Counted from the stretch's first letter, positions 18,492 to 27,872 are shown. The stretch is 64,000 bases of DNA from Scalindua sp964344685 (GCA_964344685.1 CAYFOK010000002.1:62001-126000); one strand, 5' to 3'. Translations and numbers: made by a program. The notes: generated by a model from the letters alone, not told the origin.

Positions 18492-21386
18492 TTATTGCCT
18501 CTGTTGTTGTTGAGGTGCCAGAGCACCCAAAGATCTGAGACGGGTAGTCGGTGCTCCCAATCCACGTGGGAGTATATTAAAGGAAACGATGTTATCATCG
18601 TCTCTGGTAGCAACCTGACTTATGCTCATCGTGGCTATCCAATCGTGGAAATATCTTGAGATTGCAATAGAACTAAATAAGCTTTGGCTTTCGTAATCGG
18701 TACCTCGGCCTATGAAATCTTTTTCTTCGGTTCTGAAATCATACTGCTCGGTAAATGTTACACCCCATTTTTCACTTATATCAAATGTTGATGAGAAGAG
18801 AACCGTTGAGCTGAAATCATCAATATACCTGTTTCCAATTGAGAAACGCCATTTGGGCAAATATTCATAAAGAAGGCCACAGTTTAAGATATCAACCCCT
18901 CCCTTCCTCAGGTTAAATTCGTTTCCTTCTGAAAGGACAGCAAGATTATCGGTTAAATTTATCCTGAAGTACCATCCTATGTAATCATCCCGTTTTCTAT
19001 TAAGACCTGAATTACCGGGGAATAAATTAAGTTCTGTGTCTAAGTCAACAACGTCCACAGTTTTCTCTCTTCCCGCTTTTCCTCGTTTTGTCTGGAGCCT
19101 GTTACGTAAGGCAAGCTTGACTGATTGATACGTATCGAGTGCATCTGTTCCATCAAACTGATTTAAGTCTTCCGGATCCTGGGTAACTACCGGTATGAAA
19201 TCAAAACTTAATTCGGGTACCATAACATGCCTGAGTCGGTTTATATTTAAGAATTTGTTATATACGCTATATGTCCTCGAGAGCGTAGTGTTTGTATTAA
19301 TGCCAATCGGAACTGCTGCTCTTCCTCTGGCTGTACCACTGCCAACATTGCGCCCGGTAACAGGGTCTACCTTAACACTCTCACTATAGCCGGTAAATCG
19401 CATTCCTATATATGGATTAAACCGTTGGCCCATGATGCTAAAAGGAGCATTGAGAACATTATAAGTATCAAACCTGATAGTCTCCTCCGGAGCAAACCTT
19501 GCGGAAGCACGGTCAAAAACTCTTTCTGCAGTCAATAACTCTCCACGACCCAGAAATTTAGTTTCAGCTTTCAAAGGAGTAATTCTGTCAAACAACCTGT
19601 TTTGATATTCCAACTCCGTTTCAGAAGTAAAATTAAGCCTGCCATCCCGCAAAGGTTCTCCAATAATCCGGTATTTCAATTCGGGAAACGATTCGTTCTT
19701 TCTGCTAAGCCTTATTGAATCTATTAAAGTATCGTATGTACGTAATTGATGCTCTGCAAAGAATGTAATCGCCTTATTACCAGAGGCCTTCTTTAAATAA
19801 AGTGAAGTATTCCTGTTCTCTTCCATCTTAAATTCCGGTTGGTAGTATTCTCTGAAGAAGCCCCTGTCGCTGACATGAGATACTTCAATTTGAGCAACCC
19901 AATCATTTAAGACCTTTTGTCTATGTCTCCATAAAAAATGTCCTCTATTCTTGGTTTCAACCGGAATATCATTAATATCAAACTCTTCATCATCATTTAC
20001 GTAATATGTGCTGGCATATCCGGAATAATTGGGTTTTGTGTATTGAAAATCCACCCCTACTGCCGGTCCTCTCAAAGCCAGGAAATCTGCGCTTAATGTA
20101 AGATCGCTCCAGTTGCTCATTTTTTCACCAAAGCCAAAACCGTACAGGTCCCAATCGGTTTTAACAAATCGCCCGAATCTTGAAGTCGTTCCAGTATCCC
20201 ATTCCTGCAGCCGTTTTGGACTCCTGTTTAAATTAAAGTTCAAATATGGAAAATACATTATTGGAACTTTTCCAAGCGTAAAAAAATTATTTTGTGCTGT
20301 TACTATTGATTGTTTACCCGTTTTAATAATTCTCAACTTTGAATATTTAAATCGGTAGTGAGGGTGCCCGTAACCGCAAAGAGAAAAATCTCCATTCTTT
20401 ATTGCATAACCCCCTTTTGTATTCTTTATCTCTTCTCCACTCACATGAGCGGAAGTTTCAGTCCTGACTGCAGGAGGTTTTAGAACACTGCTGATAGTAC
20501 TATTAATAAAAAGACCTCTTTCATCCTTGATGTTCTCAAAGATTTTATCTGCTATTATTAAATCACCTTCACGCTTCAGAGTTACATTGCCCTCTGCATA
20601 CACTTCTTTATATATCTGTTTTGCCGGTTTATCTTTTTCGTCCTTTTCTTGATCAAAATATAAGATTACGTTATCGGCATTTAGTGTTTCTTCGCCTTTT
20701 TTAATTCTAACATTTCCTATCGCAACGATTACACGAACATCATTTTCCAGCCAGGTGTCGATATCGTCTGCTAATATATCAACCATTTCTCCTGCCTCAG
20801 TGTCTGTAGCTGTGCTGCCTTCAAATGGTAAACCCATTTCTTTGGCTTTGAACTTTTCCGCCTGAACATATAATTCAGACCTCTGTTCATCTTCAAAGCT
20901 TTTTACTTGAACCTGTGCTTTTTTAGAAGTGCCAGCTGCGCCTAAAGGCCCGGCAGCTGCACCTGTAGGACTGACAGAGATACCGGCGGAAGTAACCAGC
21001 TCCAGAAATGTTTCTTCGAAGTCCTGTATATCATCTTCCTGGAAAAGAGTTACATTACCTTTGCAATAAATCTCTAAACTTCCTTCAACAAGCTGTCCTG
21101 TTTTGATCTCTTTAAACCAGATTATTACATTGTCTGCGACAATTCGGGTGCCGCCTTGTTCGACTTCCGTATCACCACTTGCCTGGAAGACTCTAATTTC
21201 GTTGTTTTGCCAGGTAGATATGTTTTTTGCACTTATGTGTATGGGATAATGAGAGATATCCTTTTTTATGTGTACCCCCTGCGCAATGTTTCTATTGCAG
21301 AAGATTATCAGGAATATAAGGAAAATGGTAGATATTGATAATCGCATGCAAGACCTGACAAGAATTTTGTTAAAAAAACTTTCCAT
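18492..21386 (-). CDS. lptD: LPS-assembly protein LptD (OstA/Imp)
   Basis: Outer-membrane LPS translocon barrel, 964 residues. An N-terminal hydrophobic signal (about residues 14-36; ATG 21347 is an alternative start) precedes the periplasmic OstA region. That region occurs as two similar segments: about residues 45-125 (STWQNNEIRVFQASGDTEV then ADNVIIWF then GNVTLFQ) and about 205-290 (DTWLENDVRVIVAIGNVRI then ADNVILYF then GNVTLKR). The rest has the aromatic, alternating pattern of a large beta barrel, including VPIMYFPYLNFNLNRSPKRLQEW. The tail is Gln-rich. This shows an LPS-type outer membrane. LptE is not evident nearby. Confidence 0.9.
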   Translation of the reverse strand: MESFFNKILVRSCMRLSISTIFLIFLIIFCNRNIAQGVHIKKDISHYPIHISAKNISTWQNNEIRVFQASGDTEVEQGGTRIVADNVIIWFKEIKTGQLVEGSLEIYCKGNVTLFQEDDIQDFEETFLELVTSAGISVSPTGAAAGPLGAAGTSKKAQVQVKSFEDEQRSELYVQAEKFKAKEMGLPFEGSTATDTEAGEMVDILADDIDTWLENDVRVIVAIGNVRIKKGEETLNADNVILYFDQEKDEKDKPAKQIYKEVYAEGNVTLKREGDLIIADKIFENIKDERGLFINSTISSVLKPPAVRTETSAHVSGEEIKNTKGGYAIKNGDFSLCGYGHPHYRFKYSKLRIIKTGKQSIVTAQNNFFTLGKVPIMYFPYLNFNLNRSPKRLQEWDTGTTSRFGRFVKTDWDLYGFGFGEKMSNWSDLTLSADFLALRGPAVGVDFQYTKPNYSGYASTYYVNDDEEFDINDIPVETKNRGHFLWRHRQKVLNDWVAQIEVSHVSDRGFFREYYQPEFKMEENRNTSLYLKKASGNKAITFFAEHQLRTYDTLIDSIRLSRKNESFPELKYRIIGEPLRDGRLNFTSETELEYQNRLFDRITPLKAETKFLGRGELLTAERVFDRASARFAPEETIRFDTYNVLNAPFSIMGQRFNPYIGMRFTGYSESVKVDPVTGRNVGSGTARGRAAVPIGINTNTTLSRTYSVYNKFLNINRLRHVMVPELSFDFIPVVTQDPEDLNQFDGTDALDTYQSVKLALRNRLQTKRGKAGREKTVDVVDLDTELNLFPGNSGLNRKRDDYIGWYFRINLTDNLAVLSEGNEFNLRKGGVDILNCGLLYEYLPKWRFSIGNRYIDDFSSTVLFSSTFDISEKWGVTFTEQYDFRTEEKDFIGRGTDYESQSLFSSIAISRYFHDWIATMSISQVATRDDDNIVSFNILPRGLGAPTTRLRSLGALAPQQQQRQ

Positions 21387-21455
21387 TAAGTTTTGTATGG
21401 TTAATATCGATGTGCTTGAAGAAGCATAAAGAGAAATAAAATTAAAAAAGTTTAA

Positions 21456-22589
21456 TTATTTAGATACGCTCAGAAAATCTTTGACTGATTCTATAACGTA
21501 ATCCTGCTCTTCCCGTGTTATTTCAGGAAAAACCGGAAGTGCCAGTGTCTCCTTCGCTGCCGATTCCGTTTCCGGCATGTCACCCTCTTTGTAGCCCAGG
21601 TCAGTCAGGCATTCTTGTAAATGTTGGGGAACCGGATAATACACGGCACAACCTATATTATTTTGTTTCAGGTGTCCCATAAGCCCGTCCCTATCTTTTA
21701 CTCTGATCACGTATAGATGGAAGGCGTGTTTGCTGAAGCTCATTACCTTTGGAGTTGCCAGATCAAGCCCTTCCATCTTTTCAGTGTAATACGATGCTTT
21801 TTGCCTTCGTTTATCACACCAATTGTCCAGATGTCCGAGTTTTTTGATTAGGATGGATGCCTGTATTGTATCCAATCTGCCATTAATACCTAAGGCAGCA
21901 TGATAATTCTTGGGTCTGCCGCCATGTATCCTCAGCATTTGAATTAATTCTTCAAGCTCCTCGCTGTTGCATGTTACCATCCCACCGTCACCCATTCCGC
22001 CGAGATTCTTACTTGGAAAGAAAGAAAAACATCCCAGGTCACCCATTGAGCCTGCTTTCTTACCTCTATACTCAGCACCAACAGCTTGAGCAGAATCCTC
22101 TATGACTTTCAAATCATGTTGCCCTGCTATTTCCAGGATTGGATCCATATCGGCACACTGTCCGTACAGGTGAACTGGAATAATGGCTTTTGTTCTTTTG
22201 CTTACACTTTTTTCTATTAAATCCGGTCTAATGTTATATGTTTCAGGGTCAATATCCGCAAAAACCGGCTTAGCACCGGTATTACAAATAGCTTCTACTG
22301 TAGCAAAAAATGTATAAGGTGATGTAATGACTTCATCACCTTCACCAATTCCTAATGATTTGAGCGAAAGGAGCAATGCATCAGTTCCGGAAGAGACGCC
22401 TACTGCATGTTTCGTATTACAATATGATGCAAAAAGAGCTTCAAACTCTTTAACCTGAGGGCCTAATATGAATGCCTGGCTTTCAAGGACATCTTGTATT
22501 GCAGAGTTAAGTTCTTCCTTAATACCATGAAATTGGCGTTTTAAATCAAGTAAAGGAACACTTGTTATTTCACTGACTGCCGAACCCAT
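21456..22589 (-). CDS. DegT/DnrJ/EryC1/StrS sugar aminotransferase
   Basis: PLP-dependent aminotransferase of the DegT family, 377 residues. These enzymes aminate keto-sugar nucleotides used for LPS O-antigen, capsule or glycan synthesis. Blocks seen are VPLLDLKRQFHGIKEEL, HAVGVSSGTDALLLSLKSLGIGEGDEVITSPYTF, PVHLYGQCADMD, EDSAQAVGAEYRGKKAGSMGD and the PLP-lysine segment CFSFFPSKNLGGMGDGGM. AAGGAAA lies close to ATG 22589. It reads into lptD with a 69-bp gap, consistent with an envelope role. The sugar substrate is not determinable here. Confidence 0.93.
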   Translation of the reverse strand: MGSAVSEITSVPLLDLKRQFHGIKEELNSAIQDVLESQAFILGPQVKEFEALFASYCNTKHAVGVSSGTDALLLSLKSLGIGEGDEVITSPYTFFATVEAICNTGAKPVFADIDPETYNIRPDLIEKSVSKRTKAIIPVHLYGQCADMDPILEIAGQHDLKVIEDSAQAVGAEYRGKKAGSMGDLGCFSFFPSKNLGGMGDGGMVTCNSEELEELIQMLRIHGGRPKNYHAALGINGRLDTIQASILIKKLGHLDNWCDKRRQKASYYTEKMEGLDLATPKVMSFSKHAFHLYVIRVKDRDGLMGHLKQNNIGCAVYYPVPQHLQECLTDLGYKEGDMPETESAAKETLALPVFPEITREEQDYVIESVKDFLSVSK

Positions 22590-22766
22590 CTTATTTCCTT
22601 ATATATAAAAGTGTACTTAAATAGTTATTAAAATAAACCCTACCCTATCAATTCGCTTTCCACTACACAATTGTAAACGCCTGCCCTATGCAGCAGGTGG
22701 GTACTTGTAAGGCAGATAGTGAAATATAGTATGTAGGTCTTTAATAGAGTGAATAGAGTGAAAATT

Positions 22767-22856
22767 CTATTTTTTCCTTCTTCTTGCACGTCTTTTTAAT
22801 ATATATTTCTTCCTGTTAAGCCTGTGTTTTTTCTTTCCTTCAAACCCATTTGCCAT
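22767..22856 (-). CDS. 29-residue highly basic protein, bS22/COX24-like
   Basis: A very small gene: ATG at 22856, stop TAG at 22767-22769, 29 residues. It starts MANGFEGKKKHRLNRK and ends in an Arg/Lys cluster, KRRARRRKK; about 60% of residues are Lys, Arg or His. Upstream is a strong ribosome site, GAGGAAGA, about nine bases before ATG. Composition and the KKKHR...RR.RRRK layout recall ribosomal mini-proteins of the AURKAIP1/COX24 (bS22) or bTHX kind. The homology is my inference from pattern. It is isolated, with about 170 bp to the DegT gene downstream. A weak hairpin (CCTGC/GCAGG) lies near 22680-22696. Confidence 0.7.
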   Translation of the reverse strand: MANGFEGKKKHRLNRKKYILKRRARRRKK

Positions 22857-23132
22857 AAAAAAATCTTCCTCGAAATCCAATAAATTAAATAATAAAATTA
22901 CTTGTTTGTATGCATCCTGATATTATGATAATATTCCTGTCGATGGGGCTTGCCTGGTTGGATTCTTCGTACTTATTCCTACACTTCTGACATGTCCCAT
23001 TCCTTATCAAATCCTTTTAAGTCGTTAGCATTATACTATTTGTAAATTATTTTACAAGTGATTCTTTTCTGAAAAAGTTCTAATCCCCCTTTTATAAGAA
23101 CTTACATAACTTTTGTCAATTTTCAGCACAAA

Positions 23133-25718
23133 ATGACACATCGTCCTCTTGTCGGAATCGTAGTATCCTTCGCAATCGGCATATCTACAGATTATTTAGT
23201 AAATATTCCATTTATTCCTGTTTTTTTCACTGCGATTGCATTCGTTATTGCTTATATTCTCTTGTTCATATATAACCCTCGCCCGAATGATGCTTTTCCA
23301 TCCGTAATTTTCAGGCGGGCAAAAGGGAGCATTATTGCTCTTCTTGTTATTATCTTCTTGACGGGTATTGCATATCATCATCTTCGGTTTTTTTCTCATG
23401 CAGGCGATAATATATCAAATTTCATCAATACCGATAAAATTCCCGTTCGCTTACAAGGCGTAATCGTTTCATCTCCTATTACTAAATCTCTGGCAGCGCC
23501 TCTGTTGGCTCCAACTAAATACCATAAGGAAATGTCTACTTTTCTGCTGAGAGCAGAGGCCATAGAGAACACTTCTGTTAGTGTCATAAGTGGAGCATTG
23601 CTGAGGAAATGGAAGGATATTTCAGGTACAATCAAAGTAAATGTTTATCAGGCTCAACAAATAGAAAGCACGCTTGAAAACAGGAGGTATCATCTTCCAG
23701 AAGAGTTAAACTATGGCGACAAGGTAGAACTTATCGGCAAATTATCGATTCCTTCAACATCCAGGAATCCCGGCCAGTTTGACTACAAACATTATCTTAA
23801 AAGGCAATCCCCTCGTGTTGAGGCCACGGCAAGTGTTGTCAGTTTGGATAATATAAAAATATTATCAGAAGGTAATGGCAATCTTTTCTACACAGTTGTC
23901 TATGGCCTGAAAAGAAAATTAAATACTGTTATTGAAAAAAATGTAAAAAAAGAGAGCGTTCCTCTCGTCAGTAGTATTTTGCTGGGTGAACGTGAGAAAG
24001 TGCCGAAAAACCTGATGGACGGTTTTTTGAAGACGGGGACAATTCATTTCCTGGCAATTAGCGGCCTGCATGTTGGTATCCTGGTTGTATCCTTACACTA
24101 TTTATTAAGGCTGTTCACGCTAAATACAAAATACCTGGCAATGATTATCATACTGATAGTGTTGCTTTATGCTGCCATTACAGGGATGAAATCGCCAATT
24201 CTCCGAGCAGGCATTATGGTGACTATGTATTACGGTGCGTTTATAATTAACAGGCGTTGGGACCTAACGAACAGCATTGCAGCAGCAGTATTTATTATCC
24301 TTCTGATTAACCCCTCCGACCTGTTCAACGTTGGCTTTCAACTTTCGGTGCTTGCTCTGCTTGGCATTATATACACGTCAAGCAGGATAGAAAATTTTTT
24401 CTGGAAATCAACCCTCCTGGTAGAAAAATTACAGGCGAAAGAGGAGAGAAGCGAAATATGGTTTCTATTAAAAAAATATTGCAGAAAAACATTTTGTGTC
24501 TCCCTGGGTGCCTGGATCACAGTAATGCCGGTCATAGCGTACTGCTTTCACATAGTAACCCCTATCACAGTTTTCTTGAATATTATTATATTTCCGCTGG
24601 TCTGGCTTATACTGGTTGTTGGGTTTATCGTCTTGATAGCGGGTCTTATATTTCCCATAATAGTTGCACCATTCGCATGGTTCATTTCATATTCTGAGGT
24701 AGTGTTGGGATATCTGGTTCTCTTTTTTTCGACAGGTTTTGATACCTTTTTTTATACATCGACACCATCATTGATATGGATTGTGATCTATTACATGGTA
24801 TTCATTATTTATTTACTAAGGGAGAGATTCAAGATCAGGATAACTCATCTGATAATTGCGACCCTGGTTATCTCAAACATTTTTGTGTTTTCTCATTCAC
24901 CCGGCCGAGGCAGGGATTCTCTTAAACTAACATGCTTTGATGTGCGGCATGGGGCCTCTTTTTTTATACAATTCCCAAATGGTAAAAACATGCTTTTTGA
25001 TTCAGGTACAAAGAGTAATTATGATGTCGGAAAATATGTTGTTGCTCCTTTTCTGCGGCAGAATGGTATCAGGAAGATAGATACCGTTATTATATCTCAT
25101 GAGCACGATGATCATTGTAACGGCATACCCTCCCTTATCGACAGGTTTAATGTTGGCAATTTTTTTGTAAACAAATTTTTTCTGCAGTCCGGAAATAGAG
25201 TTGGGTTGTTAAGAATGTTTGCAGAAGAAAAAATTAAAACAGGTTTATTGGCAGACGGCTTGGAAATTAAAGGCTATGAACCGGCAGAGATCAGGGTACT
25301 CAATCCTCCCGATAAAGATATTTTAAGAGATAAAGGCATACCTGTAGAAAACATATCTATAAACGATTCATCCAGTGTACTGCTTATTGAATATATGGGA
25401 TATAGGATACTATTGTGTGCTGATATAGGCGAAAGGGGAATTGCAATGCTTTTGTCAGGGGATGGCAGCTCTAATGTAGACGTATCGGCAGACATAATAC
25501 AGGTTCCTCATCATGGCGGTTTTATAGTGAATGCAGGAGATCTGATCAATAGTGTGAAACCCGTACATGCAATAATATGCGGGCTTGCGAAGGATATTTC
25601 AGCATCTACAGTTGAGGAGTATCAAAGGTATGGAGTAAGTTTACTTAAGACGCATGAGAATGGAGCAGTAACGTATACGATAAACAGAGAAGGCATAAAA
25701 GTATCAACATTTCTATAA
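23133..25718 (+). CDS. comEC: ComEC/Rec2-type DNA uptake channel protein
   Basis: An 861-residue polytopic membrane protein. An N-terminal hydrophobic region and extracytoplasmic OB-like part (YGDKVELIGKLSIPSTSRNPGQFDYKHYLKRQ) come first. The Competence domain follows, with KTGTIHFLAISGLHVGILV and multiple helices (about residues 280-590). A C-terminal metallo-beta-lactamase domain has SHEHDDHCNGI (the HxHxDH motif), then CADIGE and QVPHHGG. The family forms the inner-membrane channel for single-stranded DNA in natural transformation; other com genes are not in view. The start lacks a Shine-Dalgarno site. A 7-bp inverted repeat, AAGTTCT/AGAACTT (23075-23103), sits just upstream. Confidence 0.93.
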   Translation: MTHRPLVGIVVSFAIGISTDYLVNIPFIPVFFTAIAFVIAYILLFIYNPRPNDAFPSVIFRRAKGSIIALLVIIFLTGIAYHHLRFFSHAGDNISNFINTDKIPVRLQGVIVSSPITKSLAAPLLAPTKYHKEMSTFLLRAEAIENTSVSVISGALLRKWKDISGTIKVNVYQAQQIESTLENRRYHLPEELNYGDKVELIGKLSIPSTSRNPGQFDYKHYLKRQSPRVEATASVVSLDNIKILSEGNGNLFYTVVYGLKRKLNTVIEKNVKKESVPLVSSILLGEREKVPKNLMDGFLKTGTIHFLAISGLHVGILVVSLHYLLRLFTLNTKYLAMIIILIVLLYAAITGMKSPILRAGIMVTMYYGAFIINRRWDLTNSIAAAVFIILLINPSDLFNVGFQLSVLALLGIIYTSSRIENFFWKSTLLVEKLQAKEERSEIWFLLKKYCRKTFCVSLGAWITVMPVIAYCFHIVTPITVFLNIIIFPLVWLILVVGFIVLIAGLIFPIIVAPFAWFISYSEVVLGYLVLFFSTGFDTFFYTSTPSLIWIVIYYMVFIIYLLRERFKIRITHLIIATLVISNIFVFSHSPGRGRDSLKLTCFDVRHGASFFIQFPNGKNMLFDSGTKSNYDVGKYVVAPFLRQNGIRKIDTVIISHEHDDHCNGIPSLIDRFNVGNFFVNKFFLQSGNRVGLLRMFAEEKIKTGLLADGLEIKGYEPAEIRVLNPPDKDILRDKGIPVENISINDSSSVLLIEYMGYRILLCADIGERGIAMLLSGDGSSNVDVSADIIQVPHHGGFIVNAGDLINSVKPVHAIICGLAKDISASTVEEYQRYGVSLLKTHENGAVTYTINREGIKVSTFL

Positions 25719-25747
25719 GCCTTTTCCTCTAAGTTCATCAAATTCAC

Positions 25748-25972
25748 TCATTTGTCTCCTTTGGTCTTTTCCTCTGTTTTCATTTCAATATCACAATAAT
25801 AAGCCTCCCTCCCCTGCCGGTTGTTAATTGACAAGAATCCTTGTTCAATCTGTGATTCTATAACATCTTCATCTACTAGAAATACGGTAGGGTCGTTGTA
25901 CAAGCCTGGGTCTTTGAAATTATCTATTTTTGTCTCAAGGTATTCGTGTAATGCTCTTCCTGTCATATTCAT
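25748..25972 (-). CDS. Hypothetical 74-residue acidic protein
   Basis: A small soluble protein that I do not recognise: MNMTGRALHEYLETKIDNF, a DPTVFLVDEDVIESQIEQGFL stretch, then a charged Lys/Glu tail. GAGGGAGAGG lies just upstream of the ATG, so translation is plausible. That ribosome site is part of a 21-nt segment (25975-25995) repeated with 19 of 21 matches at 25716-25736, at the other end of the gene. The gene is convergent with comEC, with 29 bp between. Confidence 0.5.
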   Translation of the reverse strand: MNMTGRALHEYLETKIDNFKDPGLYNDPTVFLVDEDVIESQIEQGFLSINNRQGREAYYCDIEMKTEEKTKGDK

Positions 25973-26180
25973 TTTAAGCCTCTCCCTCTAAGTTCTTTTG
26001 CAGGTAGCAATAGACCTGCACTGTTCCTGGAGTTCTTTTTAGTTTACAGTTCTAATCCCGTAAACGTTATTACAGGAGGTTTATTCATGGCTTAGCTTTC
26101 ACGAATCAATTCTAAGGAGTTCAAGTAATATTTGTCTGTATAAAGGTTTTTCTAATCATTCTTTCTAAGGGGTATTCTTA

Positions 26181-26747
26181 TCAGGGGTTTTCCCCGTCTG
26201 GGTTTAGTACCCTGTAATTCCCTCTTATCCAAAAATGAGCCATCTTTCTTTTAAATTCCGCAAGCTCTTTTTCATTAAGTTTACGATTGTATTTCGAAGT
26301 AATATGAAAAGGGTCTTTTATATGTTCCGGATAAACGAACTTAGGGAGTCGTCGTATATTAAAGTCATCACGGTTCATGTCCTGTAATAACCATCTAATA
26401 TTTTGTTCGAGTATGTTATCAGATCTGGCATCATAACCATCATAATTAATATCATAGCTGCATCCAATAATATCGTTATCTGTGAAAAAACCCATCTTGT
26501 CTTCCTCTGATAACCGGGATTTCTCGTGACAAATAAGAAAATATGGCAAAGTTAATTTCATTATAGCTTTTGTCTCATCGTCTTTTTCTTCCATCGTTTC
26601 TCTTATTTGCTCCTTTAAGTCTTCAGAATCTAATAACGTCTTTACTCGCTTACGTGTTATCTCTATTCCTTCCTTAGTGTAGGCGTCTTTAAAAAAGAAA
26701 ATCTTAGAAACTTCAAATAATTTTTCTTCTATCCTCATCTTCTTCAT
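26181..26747 (-). CDS. Hypothetical 188-residue protein
   Basis: A soluble, charged, mostly helical protein of no family I know. Features are the N-terminal EEKLFEVSKIFFFKDAYTKEGIEI, a middle acidic segment (EEKDDETKAIMKLTLPYF), then DIIGCSYDINYDGYDARSDNILEQNIRWLLQDMNRDDF and a C-terminal basic helix ending HFWIRGNYRVLNPDG. No signal peptide or membrane helix. No clear ribosome site is seen before ATG 26747; ATG 26738 is an alternative. Neighbours do not suggest a role. Confidence 0.55.
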   Translation of the reverse strand: MKKMRIEEKLFEVSKIFFFKDAYTKEGIEITRKRVKTLLDSEDLKEQIRETMEEKDDETKAIMKLTLPYFLICHEKSRLSEEDKMGFFTDNDIIGCSYDINYDGYDARSDNILEQNIRWLLQDMNRDDFNIRRLPKFVYPEHIKDPFHITSKYNRKLNEKELAEFKRKMAHFWIRGNYRVLNPDGENP

Positions 26748-26882
26748 TTCTGAAAGCTGTTAATCTGTTTTCCATATCGTATTTCTGAGAACTGCCCAAC
26801 CCGTCCGAACAAATTTGACGAGCAGACAGGCGGGTAAATTCAGCATGACAAATTGTGCAATTCTGTTATTATACCATATCTC

Positions 26883-26909
26883 TTTCGTGATATTTCGTGA
26901 TTTTCGTGG
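26883..26909 (+). repeat. Short tandem TTTCGTG repeats upstream of yjbQ
   Basis: Three near-copies of TTTCGTG(A/G) at 26883, 26893 and 26902, about 10 bp apart, 16-40 bp before the YjbQ start. Degenerate arrays of this kind are frequent upstream of genes in many environmental bacteria; their role is unknown to me. A comparable CGCCTCTGCGTTAAGG string precedes the aquaporin gene at 45714-45729. Confidence 0.4.
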
Positions 26910-26924
26910 GGAGCAGTATTAAAT

Positions 26925-27344
26925 ATGAATGTAATAACTGGTTCTGTAGAGATATCTACGCGCGGACACACAGACATTATCGATATCACACCGCAGGTAG
27001 AACGGGCCCTGGGTGATGCTGGACTAGAACGTGGTAATCTTACTGTATTTGTCTCCGGGTCAACAGCAGGAATTACTTCCATTGAGTACGAACCGGGCTT
27101 AGTCAAGGATTTGCCGGAAGCCTTCGAGAAATTTGCCCCGACCGGCATTACATATCATCATGATGCTGCCTGGGGAGATGGGAATGGTTATGCCCACGTT
27201 CGTGCGGCCATGCTGGGCTCTTCCTTTACAGTGCCTTTTGATAACGGCAGACTTCTGCTGGGAACATGGCAGCAGATAGTGGTAATAGATTTTGATAACC
27301 GGCCGAGGAGACGCAGCATAGTTGTACAGATGATCGGTGAGTAG
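26925..27344 (+). CDS. yjbQ: YjbQ/UPF0047 family protein
   Basis: A 139-residue single-domain protein of the YjbQ (UPF0047) family. Conserved segments are VFVSGSTAGITSIEYEPGLVKDL, ITYHHDAAWGDGNGYAHVRAAMLGSS and LGTWQQIVVIDFDNRPRRRSIVVQMIGE. Family members form trimers and show weak thiamine-phosphate-synthase activity in E. coli; the physiological function is unsettled. Complete length. The gene ends 6 bp from the convergent membrane protein gene. Confidence 0.93.
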   Translation: MNVITGSVEISTRGHTDIIDITPQVERALGDAGLERGNLTVFVSGSTAGITSIEYEPGLVKDLPEAFEKFAPTGITYHHDAAWGDGNGYAHVRAAMLGSSFTVPFDNGRLLLGTWQQIVVIDFDNRPRRRSIVVQMIGE

Positions 27345-27350
27345 TTTCTA

Positions 27351-27872
27351 TCACTTTTCATTACTCCCCTCTATACGATTCCATACCTTATCAAAACACT
27401 TCGGGCAATATCCATGAGTGAAGCGCACTTTAGTTTTTTCAGAAATGTACGTTTCAATCCTTTTCCAATTTTTTGAACCTTTAGGGCCTTCATCTTCAAC
27501 TCGAATCTGTTTGCATTCAGTGCAGATGGGAAGTATGCCTTTTAAAGGATCTTCTGTTTCTACCAAAAGTTGTGACTGCACGTTTATTCCAAGATATGCA
27601 AATATTGCTCCGCAAAGAAATATAAAGCTGACAAGAATTTCACTGACTGATGTATTATGACGGATAAATGTCATCATTACTACAATATAGCCTATAAAAA
27701 AGAACAACATCAACTCACGATGCAGCACAAGAAACAGTCTGATCTGTTTCCGGCGAAGCTTGTGACTGAATTGCATTGACTTCATGAGCCTCTCCACTCT
27801 TACTATGCTAACCAGCATGATGATTGCGCCGATAAGTATGAGACCGCAGTTCATAATTGTCTGTAAGCTCAT
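27351..27872 (-). CDS. Membrane protein with C-terminal four-cysteine sensor-type domain
   Basis: A 173-residue protein with about three hydrophobic helices (residues 5-25, 50-70 and 78-100) and a cytoplasmic C-terminal module. The module has cysteines 117, 120, 156 and 159 in ILPICTECKQIRVEDEG and FTHGYCPKCFDKVW. This module usually ends PAS- or response-regulator sensor proteins (pattern LPICxxCKKIRD...HGICPEC). Here no sensor, kinase or PAS domain is attached. It could bind zinc or respond to redox. Function unknown. Confidence 0.7.
   Translation of the reverse strand: MSLQTIMNCGLILIGAIIMLVSIVRVERLMKSMQFSHKLRRKQIRLFLVLHRELMLFFFIGYIVVMMTFIRHNTSVSEILVSFIFLCGAIFAYLGINVQSQLLVETEDPLKGILPICTECKQIRVEDEGPKGSKNWKRIETYISEKTKVRFTHGYCPKCFDKVWNRIEGSNEK

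Noticed and set aside
23075..23103. AAGTTCT/AGAACTT inverted repeat upstream of comEC as a terminator or operator
   Set aside because: Only 7 bp with a C-rich loop and no T run; too weak to call on its own.
26087..26095. Perfect Shine-Dalgarno (AGGAGG) followed by a two-codon frame ATG GCT TAG
   Set aside because: No conserved continuation in any frame; it may be a decayed gene start but gives nothing to annotate.
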